A DNA stretch of 64,000 bases from G963662605 sp963662605 (lineage in GTDB: Bacteria; Bacteroidota; Ignavibacteria; Ignavibacteriales; Ignavibacteriaceae). The notes beneath the pieces are model-generated. The model was not told the origin of the DNA, did not search any database, and worked only from the letters and a program-made list of their open reading frames with translations. Below, in pieces: positions 40,209 to 48,769 of the stretch. Where the stretch lies: positions 3,534,001-3,598,000 of the forward strand of contig OY759785.1 of the NCBI GenBank assembly GCA_963662605.1, written 5' to 3'. How positions within the stretch are numbered: position 1 is the first letter of the stretch; each line of letters opens with the position of its first letter. A program made the translations under genes and the position numbers.

Positions 40209-40763
40209 TTAATTAAGTGAGAGACTTGCTTTTAAAAACTTTTTCTTGAGAAGCTCTAATTTATTTTTTAGACTTGCATCAATAATTGTATCTTCTACCT
40301 GCAAAACAAATCCGCCGATAACAGCCGGATCTATTTTTGTATCGAACAGAATTTTCTTTGCGTATGTACCTTCAAGCTGTTTTTGAATTTCATCAAGCTG
40401 TTCCTTGGTCAATTCAATAGCGGAAGTGATCTTTACACGTATAATACCCTGACGCTCGTCAAGTATCTGTTCGTATGCTTTTCCGATTTCCCATATACCG
40501 TCAACGCGGTTTTTCTTGCCGAGGAAATCAATAAACTGCATAAGAACCGATCCGGCAAACGACTGAATACTTTCCTTGATGATCACTAACTTCGCCGAAG
40601 GTTTCACTATCGGACTATCCAGAACACGTTTCAGTTCCGAATTGCCTTCTATAAGCTTAACCACTTCGTTCATTTCATCCGAGACATTTACAACGGCGTT
40701 TTTTTCAACGGCAAAGTCATACAAAGAATTGGCATACAGCACTGCGGCTTTTGATATGCTCAT
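40209..40763 (-). CDS. atpH: ATP synthase subunit delta
   Basis: Peripheral-stalk subunit joining F1 to b. 184 residues, with YANSLYDFAVEKN at the N-terminus and the C-terminal strand-turn (DTKIDPAVIGGFVLQVEDTIIDASLKNKL) conserved. Between atpF (2-bp gap) and atpA. Confidence 0.97.
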   Translation of the reverse strand: MSISKAAVLYANSLYDFAVEKNAVVNVSDEMNEVVKLIEGNSELKRVLDSPIVKPSAKLVIIKESIQSFAGSVLMQFIDFLGKKNRVDGIWEIGKAYEQILDERQGIIRVKITSAIELTKEQLDEIQKQLEGTYAKKILFDTKIDPAVIGGFVLQVEDTIIDASLKNKLELLKKKFLKASLSLN

Positions 40764-40765
40764 GC

Positions 40766-41317
40766 TTAGTTTTTCCGGATATCTTTAATGTACGAATCTA
40801 TAACCTCTTTCTGCTTGGCAGGGTCGAGATTTTTTTGAATTAATTTTTCTGCTATTTCAACAGAGATTTCCGCGACCTGATTTTTCAGCTCGATAAAGGC
40901 TTCCTGTTTCTTCCGCTCGATTTCCTGCGAAGCATCGGCGATAATTTTATCTGCCTGTACTTTGCTTTGTTCAAGCATCTGGGCCTTCACCTGCTCGGCA
41001 TATGCCTTACTTTCGGCAAGTACCTTCTGCGCGGCTTCATCTGCCTTTGCCATACTTTTCTTGTTCTCTTCAATCATTATGGCAGCGTCCTGTTTCGCTT
41101 TTTCCGCAAGCTCCAACGATTCTTTGATCTTCTGTTCCCGTTCATCCAAAGCAGTAAGAATGGGCTTCCATGCCACTTTCTTCAGAATCAATAACAGGAT
41201 AAGGAATATCAACACCGTCCAGAACGCGAGTCCGGGATTAACGGAAAGAAGACTTCCGCCACCTTCTTCGCTTTCTGCATAGCGTGCCGCAAAAGCAAAC
41301 AATGTTCCTAAAACCAT
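40766..41317 (-). CDS. atpF: ATP synthase subunit b
   Basis: Peripheral stalk. 183 residues: one membrane segment (about 30-48, FWTVLIFLILLLILKKV) then a long charged coiled coil rich in Lys, Glu and Ala. A Met preceding NPGLAFWT is absent, so the N-terminal leader (MVLGTLFAFAARYAESEEGG) is either a genuine extension or a signal-like segment; the start is less sure than the gene. Confidence 0.95.
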   Translation of the reverse strand: MVLGTLFAFAARYAESEEGGGSLLSVNPGLAFWTVLIFLILLLILKKVAWKPILTALDEREQKIKESLELAEKAKQDAAIMIEENKKSMAKADEAAQKVLAESKAYAEQVKAQMLEQSKVQADKIIADASQEIERKKQEAFIELKNQVAEISVEIAEKLIQKNLDPAKQKEVIDSYIKDIRKN

Positions 41318-41394
41318 TATTTATCCAATCGGTAATTAATCTCTAAAATATGTCTGCAAAACCTTAATGGTTCTTAAAGAAATACAGACGAAAA

Positions 41395-41613
41395 TTATTT
41401 ACCTGCCAACATGAAGCAAATAACCAATGCGAAAAGCGCGATACCTTCGATAAGCGCAGCTGCAATGATCATAGAGATACGGATAACGTTGGCTGCTTCA
41501 GGTTGTCTTCCGGATGCTTCCATAGCCGATGCTGCTAATTTTCCGATACCAAATGCACCGCCGATAATTGTTAAACCTGCACCGATTCCGGCTGCTAACC
41601 ATGCTAAATTCAT
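41395..41613 (-). CDS. atpE: ATP synthase subunit c
   Basis: Rotor-ring subunit, 72 residues, two hydrophobic helices joined by the polar loop ASGRQPEA. The ion-binding carboxylate is Glu56 (AALIEGIAL). Polar ligands typical of sodium-binding rings (Gln in helix 1, Ser-Thr after the Glu) are not present, so proton coupling is likely. Confidence 0.97.
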   Translation of the reverse strand: MNLAWLAAGIGAGLTIIGGAFGIGKLAASAMEASGRQPEAANVIRISMIIAAALIEGIALFALVICFMLAGK

Positions 41614-41669
41614 AACTGTCTCCTAATGATAAATTATGTAACTGAATTGTTTTCTGACTAACTTAACTA

Positions 41670-42518
41670 TTAATGATCCTGATGAACTGCCATACCAATA
41701 AACAGTGACGACAGCATCGTGAAAATATATGCCTGTAATAAGGCGACTAAAATCTCAAGGAAATAAACAAACAAAGCCATAGGAACGGAAAGACCCGCGA
41801 TGCCGTATGACTTCATAACAAATATCAAACTTATTAACGCGTAAATAACAATGTGCCCCGCGGTCATGTTCGCGAAAAGACGAACAGCCAATGCAAACGG
41901 TTTTGTGAACAAACCGATAATTTCCACAACCCCGATAACCGGCAGAAGAACAACCGGAATGCCGTGTGGTATCAATCCTTTGAAATATCCGAATACACCA
42001 TTCTTTCTCATGCCGCCGAATTGTATAACAACAAATGACAACGTTGCCAACACCGCGGTAACCGCGATATTACTTGTCACAGTCGCAGAGAACGGCAGCA
42101 AGCCGAGGAAGTTCGAAATAAGAATAAAGAAAAATGCGGTCAGCAGATATGGCAGAAAATATTCATATCCTTTGCCTATCGTTGATTTTGCAATTTCATC
42201 ACGAACGAAAATAATAATCAACTCAAACGCGTTGGTTACACCATGAGGGACAAGAGATTTTTTATATTGCTTTGCGACATACCGTAATAAAAATATCATA
42301 AGCAAAGCAACTACCACCATGTACACCATGTGTTTGGTGATCTGAAAAGGATAGCCCATTATAATAAATTCAGGAAGTGGGATTTTTCCGAACGGTGAGA
42401 AGTCCAGAAATTTTCCATCCATAATGTGGTGCATTATCCAGCTGCTGCCTTCACTCTGAGCTTTAGTGTGTCCAGCAGCCTGAAGACTATCTATAATTAT
42501 TTTTGCTGTATCAGTCAT
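41670..42518 (-). CDS. atpB: ATP synthase subunit a
   Basis: Membrane stator with the ion half-channels. 282 residues with five or six hydrophobic segments and the essential arginine in FALAVRLFANMTAGHIV. The N-terminal about 50 residues (periplasmic, SSWIMHHIMDGKFLDFSPFGKI) are typical of Bacteroidota/Chlorobi. Overlaps the upstream gene by 8 bp. Confidence 0.98.
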   Translation of the reverse strand: MTDTAKIIIDSLQAAGHTKAQSEGSSWIMHHIMDGKFLDFSPFGKIPLPEFIIMGYPFQITKHMVYMVVVALLMIFLLRYVAKQYKKSLVPHGVTNAFELIIIFVRDEIAKSTIGKGYEYFLPYLLTAFFFILISNFLGLLPFSATVTSNIAVTAVLATLSFVVIQFGGMRKNGVFGYFKGLIPHGIPVVLLPVIGVVEIIGLFTKPFALAVRLFANMTAGHIVIYALISLIFVMKSYGIAGLSVPMALFVYFLEILVALLQAYIFTMLSSLFIGMAVHQDH

Positions 42519-42915
42519 TTTCTTTTATCAATTTCGGTCTCTCTTCGTACTTTGCGAGGTAAATCAGTTCAATAATCAAGAATATAACGTAAAATACGAA
42601 GAATACTAAAATAAAGGAATTAAAGGTAACTTTCAATATTGTGCTTAAAAATAAAATAATCGCAAGATTCAGAAATATCCGTATTCCCATCCCTCCAAGA
42701 ACATATACCATAAACCCCGCGTTCCCCTTTTTCAATCCCTTTTCGTTAAAATACATCCCGCCGAGGAACTGAAAGGTAGCTAAAAGTTTGCCGGAAACAA
42801 TGACGACAAACAATGTTTTGGATATTATATTAAATTCAAGAGCAGCTAATAGACAAACGAATACGATCAGTAGAAAAATAGATGTGTTTTTGATATATTT
42901 CTGAAAGCGAGTCAT
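42511..42915 (-). CDS. AtpI-position membrane protein of the ATP synthase operon
   Basis: 134 residues with four hydrophobic segments (about 12-30, 32-52, 70-90 and 98-122). It sits between atpZ (4-bp overlap) and atpB (8-bp overlap). In many bacteria a four-helix AtpI/UncI protein that assists c-ring assembly occupies this place. Sequence identity to AtpI is too weak for me to assign by eye, so position and topology are the evidence. Confidence 0.75.
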   Translation of the reverse strand: MTRFQKYIKNTSIFLLIVFVCLLAALEFNIISKTLFVVIVSGKLLATFQFLGGMYFNEKGLKKGNAGFMVYVLGGMGIRIFLNLAIILFLSTILKVTFNSFILVFFVFYVIFLIIELIYLAKYEERPKLIKEND

Positions 42916-43166
42916 TTTTTTGTCTTTTTTTCGATTTCAAGCACCGTTTTTATAAGGTTGTATAATCCGGCGAAAGTGCCCAAACAAGCTCCTATTATCA
43001 AAAATAGAGGCTTTTTATTGTATTTTTCATCTAACCAGTTCCCAAGAAACACCATAAGCACGACCGAGGCAGCCAATTGAAATCCTAAGCCGAGATATTG
43101 CCCGATTTCCGCGTACACCGGCTTTTGGTCTGTATTTTCTTTTTTCTTTTCAGAATTATCACTCAT
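42912..43166 (-). CDS. atpZ: AtpZ/AtpI-like small membrane protein
   Basis: 84 residues from ATG 43166 (MSDNSEKKKENTDQ). Two hydrophobic segments (YLGLGFQLAASVVLMVFLG and FLIIGACLGTFAGLYNLI) with a charged turn (NWLDEKYNKKP) match the AtpZ pattern of ATP synthase operon proteins, which help assembly or magnesium/calcium uptake. A frame from 43235 would add 23 residues overlapping the bactofilin, and the shorter start, overlapping the bactofilin stop as ATGAGTGA, is preferred. Confidence 0.85.
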   Translation of the reverse strand: MSDNSEKKKENTDQKPVYAEIGQYLGLGFQLAASVVLMVFLGNWLDEKYNKKPLFLIIGACLGTFAGLYNLIKTVLEIEKKTKK

Positions 43167-43509
43167 TGTGCATTGCGCTTTTACCGGAGAATTTTGCGCC
43201 TTCCTCAATAACGAGTATTGCGGCAATAATATCACCTTGCAGCTGCGACTTTGCCTCTAAAATCAATTTGCCTTCTACCTGAACGCCGCCGATTACGCCG
43301 CCGCCGATAGTCATGGATTTTGATGTAATATTTCCTTCAATGCCTCCGTTTTTTCCTACGGTTACATTTCCGCCGGCTTTTACATTTCCTTTTACCTTGC
43401 CGTCAACGCGAATATTGCCGCGGGTTTCAACATCACCGAAAATACTCATGCCTTCGCTAATGATGCTGACATCATCCATATATAAATCTTTGTCAACTCG
43501 AAGTTTCAT
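43159..43509 (-). CDS. Bactofilin (DUF583)
   Basis: 116 residues from ATG 43509 (MKLRVDKDLY). A Gly/Val/Ile-rich beta-helix (GNIRVDGKVKGNVKAGGNVTVGKNGGIEGNITSK, read in parts) is the polymerising bactofilin core that forms non-polar cytoskeletal filaments. A longer frame from 43581 adds a basic segment but overlaps the M23 gene and is not favoured. It lies 13 bp downstream of an M23 peptidase gene, a common pairing in which the filament positions cell-wall hydrolysis. Its stop overlaps the atpZ start by 8 bp, linking a cell-shape gene to the ATP synthase genes. Confidence 0.93.
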   Translation of the reverse strand: MKLRVDKDLYMDDVSIISEGMSIFGDVETRGNIRVDGKVKGNVKAGGNVTVGKNGGIEGNITSKSMTIGGGVIGGVQVEGKLILEAKSQLQGDIIAAILVIEEGAKFSGKSAMHNE

Positions 43510-43522
43510 GTTTAATCCTTTT

Positions 43523-44410
43523 TTATTTTTCAAACAACAGCGTCTGCGGATCAAGGCAGATGCCGTCATGCCAAATTTCAAAATGCAAATGCGGTCCGGT
43601 AGTTAGCCTGCCGCTGTTTCCCGAAAGCGCGATAGTCTCGCCCTGAACAACGCGCTCGCGCTGACGCTTCGTTATCTGCGAGCAGTGCTTATAAACGGTC
43701 ATATACCCTTCATGATGCGCCAGAATAACGGTATAACCTTCGTCGGCAATATAATCGGAAAAAACGACATACCCGTTACCTGCAGCATAAACAGGCGAAC
43801 CGGTTGTCAAAGAATAGTCTATCCCGTAATGCCCTTCTTCCGGTTTGTATTTGTTCGTTACAAAACCATCGCATGGTTTTACAAACTGAATCTTAACCGC
43901 CGGGGACTCGGGGAAAAGCCACTCCATAAATCCGCTTAAGGCAAGGACAATACTGTTCGCTGTTTTCGGAGCCTGCGACTGATTTTGCTCCTTCGGCTTT
44001 TTGGAAAATTCATTAATCAGCGAAGGATCGCCAAGAAGTATTGCCTTTTCGAGCCGCTCATTATCTTCTTTAAGATTATCAACTTCTTTAACTAAAAACC
44101 TGACTTTATTTTCCAGTACCCGCAACTCTTGTACCTGATAATGAGAAAGCTGTATGGTCTTACTAAAGAATAACGAATTCAGCGGCGTGTACACCATGAG
44201 AAGTCCGGTAATTATAGCAACAATAAGGCTGAATCCGCCAAGAAACGCCGCCACATGCCAGAAAAGAAACGAACGTGCCGGAATATAGGATGTCGGCCCC
44301 GGTATAATCGTTACCGAAAAACGGAAACGGGAAAATATCTGTAAGAACTTTTTATATTCAAACGTTTTTAATCTGCCGAAAAACTTACCTATCAGAACCG
44401 GAATGGTCAT
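43523..44410 (-). CDS. M23 (LytM) peptidase, membrane-anchored, paired with bactofilin
   Basis: Cell-wall endopeptidase or degenerate scaffold. 295 residues: a cytoplasmic N-terminus, a transmembrane segment (about 48-70, HVAAFLGGFSLIVAIITGLLMV), a coiled coil (QELRVLENKVRFLVKEVDNLKEDNERLE) and the M23 domain from about 180. Zinc ligands appear as H in HYGIDY and HLHFEIW, so it is probably active. The Asp of the HxxxD motif is present. The neighbouring bactofilin is the likely partner, with shape control as the inferred role. One-base overlap with the upstream tsaC. Confidence 0.92.
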   Translation of the reverse strand: MTIPVLIGKFFGRLKTFEYKKFLQIFSRFRFSVTIIPGPTSYIPARSFLFWHVAAFLGGFSLIVAIITGLLMVYTPLNSLFFSKTIQLSHYQVQELRVLENKVRFLVKEVDNLKEDNERLEKAILLGDPSLINEFSKKPKEQNQSQAPKTANSIVLALSGFMEWLFPESPAVKIQFVKPCDGFVTNKYKPEEGHYGIDYSLTTGSPVYAAGNGYVVFSDYIADEGYTVILAHHEGYMTVYKHCSQITKRQRERVVQGETIALSGNSGRLTTGPHLHFEIWHDGICLDPQTLLFEK

Positions 44411-45075
44411 TACTTAGTCTTAGTATATTGTTTCTGAATTTTATTAAACTGCGCTACTAAATTACCAAATTTTATCTTTCCCTCCCTCAACAGAATAAGT
44501 TCGTCGCCGGTCAAATCAATTACTGTTGAGTGCACCGGAAGCTGGGTTCTTTGAGTGTAAAATATCGCGTCAACCTCATCCCTGAATTCCTGTGAGATTT
44601 CAATATAATCAGTCATAGGCGGATCTCCGCTCCGGTTAACAGAAGTAGAGATAAGCGGCATGCGCAATTGCTTGATGAGCTTCCTGCAAAAATAGTGATT
44701 GGGAATCCGGAAGGCCGCAGTCTCGTTGCCGAAAATTTCCGCTGTCACCTTATTGAGTTTTAATACCACGGATACGGGATTTGGCCAGACTGAAAGAAGG
44801 AAATCGAAATGACGCTCGTCGGTAACTTCAATATATTTTAGAACGGTTTCAATTTCGTCGGCAAGCAGGATGTATTTTTTCATCTCATCCCGCTGTTTAA
44901 GCGCAGTAATTTTTTCCGTCGCGTCCTCGTTAAATGGATTTGCACCCAGACCGTAAATCGTATCCGTCGGATAAATAAACACACCGCCCTGAAGAAAAAT
45001 TTTCTGGGCGCGATTAAGCGCGAGGTCGGCATCCTCGTCAATGTTGATTTCCAAAGTTTTAAATTTATTCGCCAT
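44410..45075 (-). CDS. tsaC: L-threonylcarbamoyladenylate synthase (Sua5/YwlC/TsaC)
   Basis: Makes threonylcarbamoyl-AMP for the t6A37 modification of tRNA. 221 residues with the family features FIYPTDTIYGLGANPFNEDA, FRIPNHYFCRKL and PLISTSVNRSGDPPMTD. It overlaps the glycosyltransferase gene by 11 bp, so expression is tied to envelope genes, a link seen in operons of this lineage but without a functional meaning I know. Confidence 0.95.
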   Translation of the reverse strand: MANKFKTLEINIDEDADLALNRAQKIFLQGGVFIYPTDTIYGLGANPFNEDATEKITALKQRDEMKKYILLADEIETVLKYIEVTDERHFDFLLSVWPNPVSVVLKLNKVTAEIFGNETAAFRIPNHYFCRKLIKQLRMPLISTSVNRSGDPPMTDYIEISQEFRDEVDAIFYTQRTQLPVHSTVIDLTGDELILLREGKIKFGNLVAQFNKIQKQYTKTK

Positions 45076-46093
45076 GTAATAACTTCTCAGCTTTTTTTAT
45101 TACTGTTTCAGGCTGCATTAAATAACCGCAATTAAAATGTTTTTTGGGACAGGCGTGCCGCCCGTGTATTCCGCATGGCTTGCATGTAAGTTCATCCATA
45201 CTTACATAACCGCCCTTATTGTGATACGGATAAAACCCGAACTCAGGAACGGTGGAACAATAAATCATCTCTACCGGAATGTTTGCCGAAATACCTAAAT
45301 GTGCGAGGGCGCTGTCGTTACAGATAAGCAGAACACACTCCCGCAATATACGGTGCACATCAATGAGAGAAAAAACGCCGCATAAATTCAGTGCTTCCGT
45401 ATCTTTTGCTATCCGTTCACACGCCTCGCGCTCATTCTTTCCGCCAAGCAGGATGACCGAATAATCATGGTCTGAAAAATATTTCACAACTGTTTTAAAG
45501 TGCTCTTCGGGATAAACCTTCGTCTCCCACACGCTTCCCGGAGCAATAGCTACAATCCGCTTGCCGGTAAACAACGAATTCATATAAGCATCCTTTTCCG
45601 GAGTTTGCTTATTTACTGAATCAATCTCCGGTAATACTTTCCATTCGTCATCTCCCGGACTGTTCTGCAGAAAACCCATGAGCCTTCTCACTTCGTGATA
45701 CTTGCTTCGGTATTCCACTTTATGTTTATAGACAAATGAAGCGCTCGCAGTATTATAACCGTATGTTTCCCGTACCTTCGTGAAGTATACAAGAACTGAA
45801 GTTCTGAAAGAGCGGTGCAGTGAATACAGCTTTGTATAATGTTCTTCCGAGAGCTGCTTTGCAAAGCCGATAGTTTTTAATATTGATTTATGCACCCCTT
45901 TTTTGTCGAGCGGAATAACTCTGTCAACTACAGGAGAAGCTTCGAATATTTCTGCACTTTGCGGTGTGCAAATTACGTGGATAATTGCGTCGGGATTTTC
46001 TTTTTTTAATAACTGCAAAAATGGCAGGCTCAAAATTGAGTCACCGAGAAAAGAAGTCTGAATAACTAATAATTTATCTTTCAATATTTCCAC
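45065..46093 (-). CDS. waaF: Glycosyltransferase family 9, LPS heptosyltransferase-like
   Basis: Transfers a heptose (ADP-activated) or related sugar to the LPS inner core. 342 residues: GT-B fold opening LLVIQTSFLGDSILSLPFLQLLKK and C-terminal donor site GVFSLIDVHRILRECVLLICNDSALAHLG. A Cys-rich C-terminal segment (CKPCGIHGRHACPKKHFNC) is typical of WaaF-type members. Overlaps both neighbours (13 and 11 bp), next to an LpxL-like acyltransferase. Sugar specificity is inferred from family. Confidence 0.85.
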   Translation of the reverse strand: MEILKDKLLVIQTSFLGDSILSLPFLQLLKKENPDAIIHVICTPQSAEIFEASPVVDRVIPLDKKGVHKSILKTIGFAKQLSEEHYTKLYSLHRSFRTSVLVYFTKVRETYGYNTASASFVYKHKVEYRSKYHEVRRLMGFLQNSPGDDEWKVLPEIDSVNKQTPEKDAYMNSLFTGKRIVAIAPGSVWETKVYPEEHFKTVVKYFSDHDYSVILLGGKNEREACERIAKDTEALNLCGVFSLIDVHRILRECVLLICNDSALAHLGISANIPVEMIYCSTVPEFGFYPYHNKGGYVSMDELTCKPCGIHGRHACPKKHFNCGYLMQPETVIKKAEKLLHGE

Positions 46094-46947
46094 CGGTTAT
46101 GCATCCAAAACCATTGTTCGGGGTTTTTTCTTATAACTTCTTCAAGCTTGTCGGAACATCTTTGGCTAAGTTCAAGAGTTGCGGCTTCCCGATCGGCGGG
46201 TAAGTTTTCTTTACCAACCTCGACAGCCTGAAAGATATAATGATAATCCGGCTGACGTACCGCGACACAGAATATCAGCGGAGCCCCTGTTCTGATCGCC
46301 AATGCGGCCGGACCGGTGTAAACAGCGGAAGGCCTTCCAAAAAAATTAACCCTTGGTCCATCGGCGGCTCCACGCTGATCGGCAACAAGACCCACAACGT
46401 TCTTAGCTTTCAACTCAGCATATATCTCTTTTATGGATAGTCCGAGAGGGACCACTTTATTTCCCCACCGGGACCTGCATTTATTGATAAATTCGTTCAC
46501 ATAAGGATTTCGCTGGTTCTTCGTAACCACAGCAATTGACACACCGAGATTCAATCCAGAGGCAATCGCGCCATATTCCCAATTTCCGAAGTGTGCGGTC
46601 ATCATAACAAGTCCCTGGCCGCGTTCATAACACTCGCGGACAATCTTTGCATCATATGTCATTGAGCTTAACAACTCATCAGTCGTGAGAGCCGGGAGCG
46701 ATAGAATTTCTATAAAAGTTATCGCGGCAGATTTGTATATATCCTTAACAAGCTGCGTTTTTTCGGATTCAGTGAGTTCGGGAAAGGCTAACGATATATT
46801 TTTAAAAACGACGTCTTTCCTGATGGGCACGCAATAATAGAAGAAGGCGCTGAGCATTCCGGCAATTCTTCTCGAAACGCTAAGGCCGAGGAAACAGAAA
46901 AGTTTACTGAAGCTGATAAAAAGAAAGTATTCTATTTTATTTTGCAA
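46081..46947 (-). CDS. Lipid A late acyltransferase (LpxL/HtrB family)
   Basis: Adds a secondary acyl chain to lipid A or an equivalent lysophospholipid. 288 residues: an N-terminal hydrophobic anchor (about 8-38), catalytic H(x4)E as HFGNWE, GLVADQRGAADG and the C-terminal WFWMHNRWKY, all typical of the LpxL/M family. First gene of the minus-strand cluster. The preceding 80 bp contain the terminator of the gene before it. Confidence 0.92.
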   Translation of the reverse strand: MQNKIEYFLFISFSKLFCFLGLSVSRRIAGMLSAFFYYCVPIRKDVVFKNISLAFPELTESEKTQLVKDIYKSAAITFIEILSLPALTTDELLSSMTYDAKIVRECYERGQGLVMMTAHFGNWEYGAIASGLNLGVSIAVVTKNQRNPYVNEFINKCRSRWGNKVVPLGLSIKEIYAELKAKNVVGLVADQRGAADGPRVNFFGRPSAVYTGPAALAIRTGAPLIFCVAVRQPDYHYIFQAVEVGKENLPADREAATLELSQRCSDKLEEVIRKNPEQWFWMHNRWKY

Positions 46948-46965
46948 ATCGAATCTTCTATTGTT

Positions 46966-46997
46966 AATAAAAAACGACCCGCCCGTTTGGGCGGGTC
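46966..46997 (-). terminator. Terminator of the GWxTD gene
   Basis: GACCCGCCC (46976-46984) pairs with GGGCGGGTC (46989-46997) and on the minus strand runs into a T-rich stretch. It separates the GWxTD gene from the LpxL-led cluster. Confidence 0.9.
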
Positions 46998-47027
46998 TTC
47001 GTAAATTTTTACGTTAATGAAAGATGG

Positions 47028-48464
47028 TTATTTTTCACTGGATGAGACATTGCCGTAATCATTATCTTCATTAGTTGACGAACCAACCATCTGAAGTCTT
47101 CTTTTCCAGCTTGTATCGCTAATCTCACCACGCTTTGTCGAGTGTATCAGCGAATAGTCGTTAAATCCGGTTAAGTCTCCAAAAACAAACGAGACACCAC
47201 CTTCAAGTTCCTGATACTCCCAGATTTCGTAAGGACGCTTGTCGGTTTCATTCGGAAAACGGTCAACCTGTGTCGGTTCTCCATACATAAGAAGCACGCG
47301 GCCTCTTTCCGTCTTCCAGCCCTTACGTCTGATGGTGCCGAATCTGAAATTTGCTTCGGTAACTCTTTTGAAATAATCGTTTTTATATTCGTTTTCCGGC
47401 GTTGTCGGATCGGTATCTCTTGAATTCCAGAATTGGAATAGAAAATTTTTCTTGCCTTCGAGATCGGACAATTTATCCCATTTAACCAATTCATTCTTTG
47501 TCGCAAGATACTTTGAGACGGCAAAAGTTTCTTCCACATCCTCTTCATTCATAGCGGCAAATTCGGAAGCAATATATTGTGCTTCTATCGAATGCTCCTT
47601 AAGAGTATCCTTAAATGAGGGGTTGTATACGAAAAATTTCTTTTTCTGAACAGCCATAATCTTTTTAACAGTATCCGTAACGGTAATCTGGAGCGTATAA
47701 GAGCCCGTCGGAACTTTTGCAATCGGAACGGCATCAACAACAACAATATCCTGATTTACTCTCGAAACTATTTTTGTCTTTTTCGAAAGTACTACATTTC
47801 TGGAGCTTACAACACTAGCCTCTTGCTTTAGTTCAGGAGTACCGATATCCTTATTTACATTATACAATTCAGTATAATAAAACAGAACCGGAATTTTTTC
47901 ACCGTAAATATTTGCCGGATTAGGCATAATCTCGTATGTGTTTTTATAAAACAAAGAGTTTGTATCACCTGCCTGAATAAGATTGTTGGCAAGTTCAATA
48001 TCACTCATGGAAAAATGAGGCAGGTTAAACTGTGGTGTTGTCAGAGTATAACTGAACAGCCCCGTTCCTTCCGGATTGTTCAAATCCTGGATAGATGCTT
48101 TTATAGTAAAAGTACCGACCGGTACAGCATATTTCAATACACCCACGAAGTTTTTTCGTCCTGCAGAATCCTGAGGCGCTTTAACGTGCAAAACATAGTC
48201 CTTATCAACAACCGCTTCGCTTTTTCCCTTGGGGAATATACTCAGAGTCAGCTTAGCCTTTAAGTACTGTTCACCTTTCTCAAGAGCCGGTATAAAATCG
48301 TTTTGTGAGATATTATAATAAACTTCAACCATATCTACACTGTCGGCGTATGCAAAACTCGCAAAATCGAGATCAAACTCGATTTTCTTTTTTTGTGCAG
48401 ACAATTCGGTTGAGAAAAGAAATATTACGGTCAATAAAAACAGCAAGTAAAAATATGCCTTCAT
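47028..48464 (-). CDS. GWxTD domain-containing secreted protein
   Basis: 478 residues with a signal peptide (about 1-23, LSAQ). The C-terminal GWxTD domain starts at residue 382 as GWKTERGRVLLMYGEP, then ETDKRPYEIWEY and FVFGDLTGFNDYSLIHST. The N-terminal part has repeats of beta-sandwich character. GWxTD proteins occur in Bacteroidota, Ignavibacteria and Acidobacteria and have no assigned activity. No T9SS tail. It is monocistronic with its own terminator. Confidence 0.88.
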   Translation of the reverse strand: MKAYFYLLFLLTVIFLFSTELSAQKKKIEFDLDFASFAYADSVDMVEVYYNISQNDFIPALEKGEQYLKAKLTLSIFPKGKSEAVVDKDYVLHVKAPQDSAGRKNFVGVLKYAVPVGTFTIKASIQDLNNPEGTGLFSYTLTTPQFNLPHFSMSDIELANNLIQAGDTNSLFYKNTYEIMPNPANIYGEKIPVLFYYTELYNVNKDIGTPELKQEASVVSSRNVVLSKKTKIVSRVNQDIVVVDAVPIAKVPTGSYTLQITVTDTVKKIMAVQKKKFFVYNPSFKDTLKEHSIEAQYIASEFAAMNEEDVEETFAVSKYLATKNELVKWDKLSDLEGKKNFLFQFWNSRDTDPTTPENEYKNDYFKRVTEANFRFGTIRRKGWKTERGRVLLMYGEPTQVDRFPNETDKRPYEIWEYQELEGGVSFVFGDLTGFNDYSLIHSTKRGEISDTSWKRRLQMVGSSTNEDNDYGNVSSSEK

Positions 48465-48769
48465 TTTCCTATCACTTTATTTGATGTAAGTATATTCGTA
48501 ATATAAGTAATTACGGGCAACATTGTTATCTATATTTTTGTGCACAACATCATCATACCATGTTGAACAGCACATGCACTGGCTTTCCGGAGCGCCAACT
48601 CATGAGAAGCCGATAACGCAAATAATTCATTCGATGCGAAAAAAATTCAGACTCTTGTGGACGGCATTACATCTCAACGCCGATTATGCGCCAAAATACG
48701 CCCTCTCCCTTGGCATGCTTTTTGTGTTTACTATATAGAAATAAGTAATTAAATGATTTTAGGTTACGC
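48465..48769. other. Intergenic region, 305 bp
   Basis: Divergent gap between the GWxTD and Fe-S protein genes. I see no clear promoter match. A 71-codon open frame (48523-48738) lacks coding character. No repeat or hairpin of note. Confidence 0.35.

Noticed and set aside
43166..43235. Longer start of atpZ adding 23 residues
   Set aside because: The extension overlaps the bactofilin coding region, whereas ATG 43166 gives the usual short stop/start overlap.
43509..43581. Longer bactofilin start at 43581
   Set aside because: It overlaps the M23 gene; the residues are basic and atypical, while MKLRVDKDLY starts the domain.
48523..48738. 71-codon frame in the gap before the FrhB-like gene
   Set aside because: No motif or conserved composition; the region more likely contains promoters.
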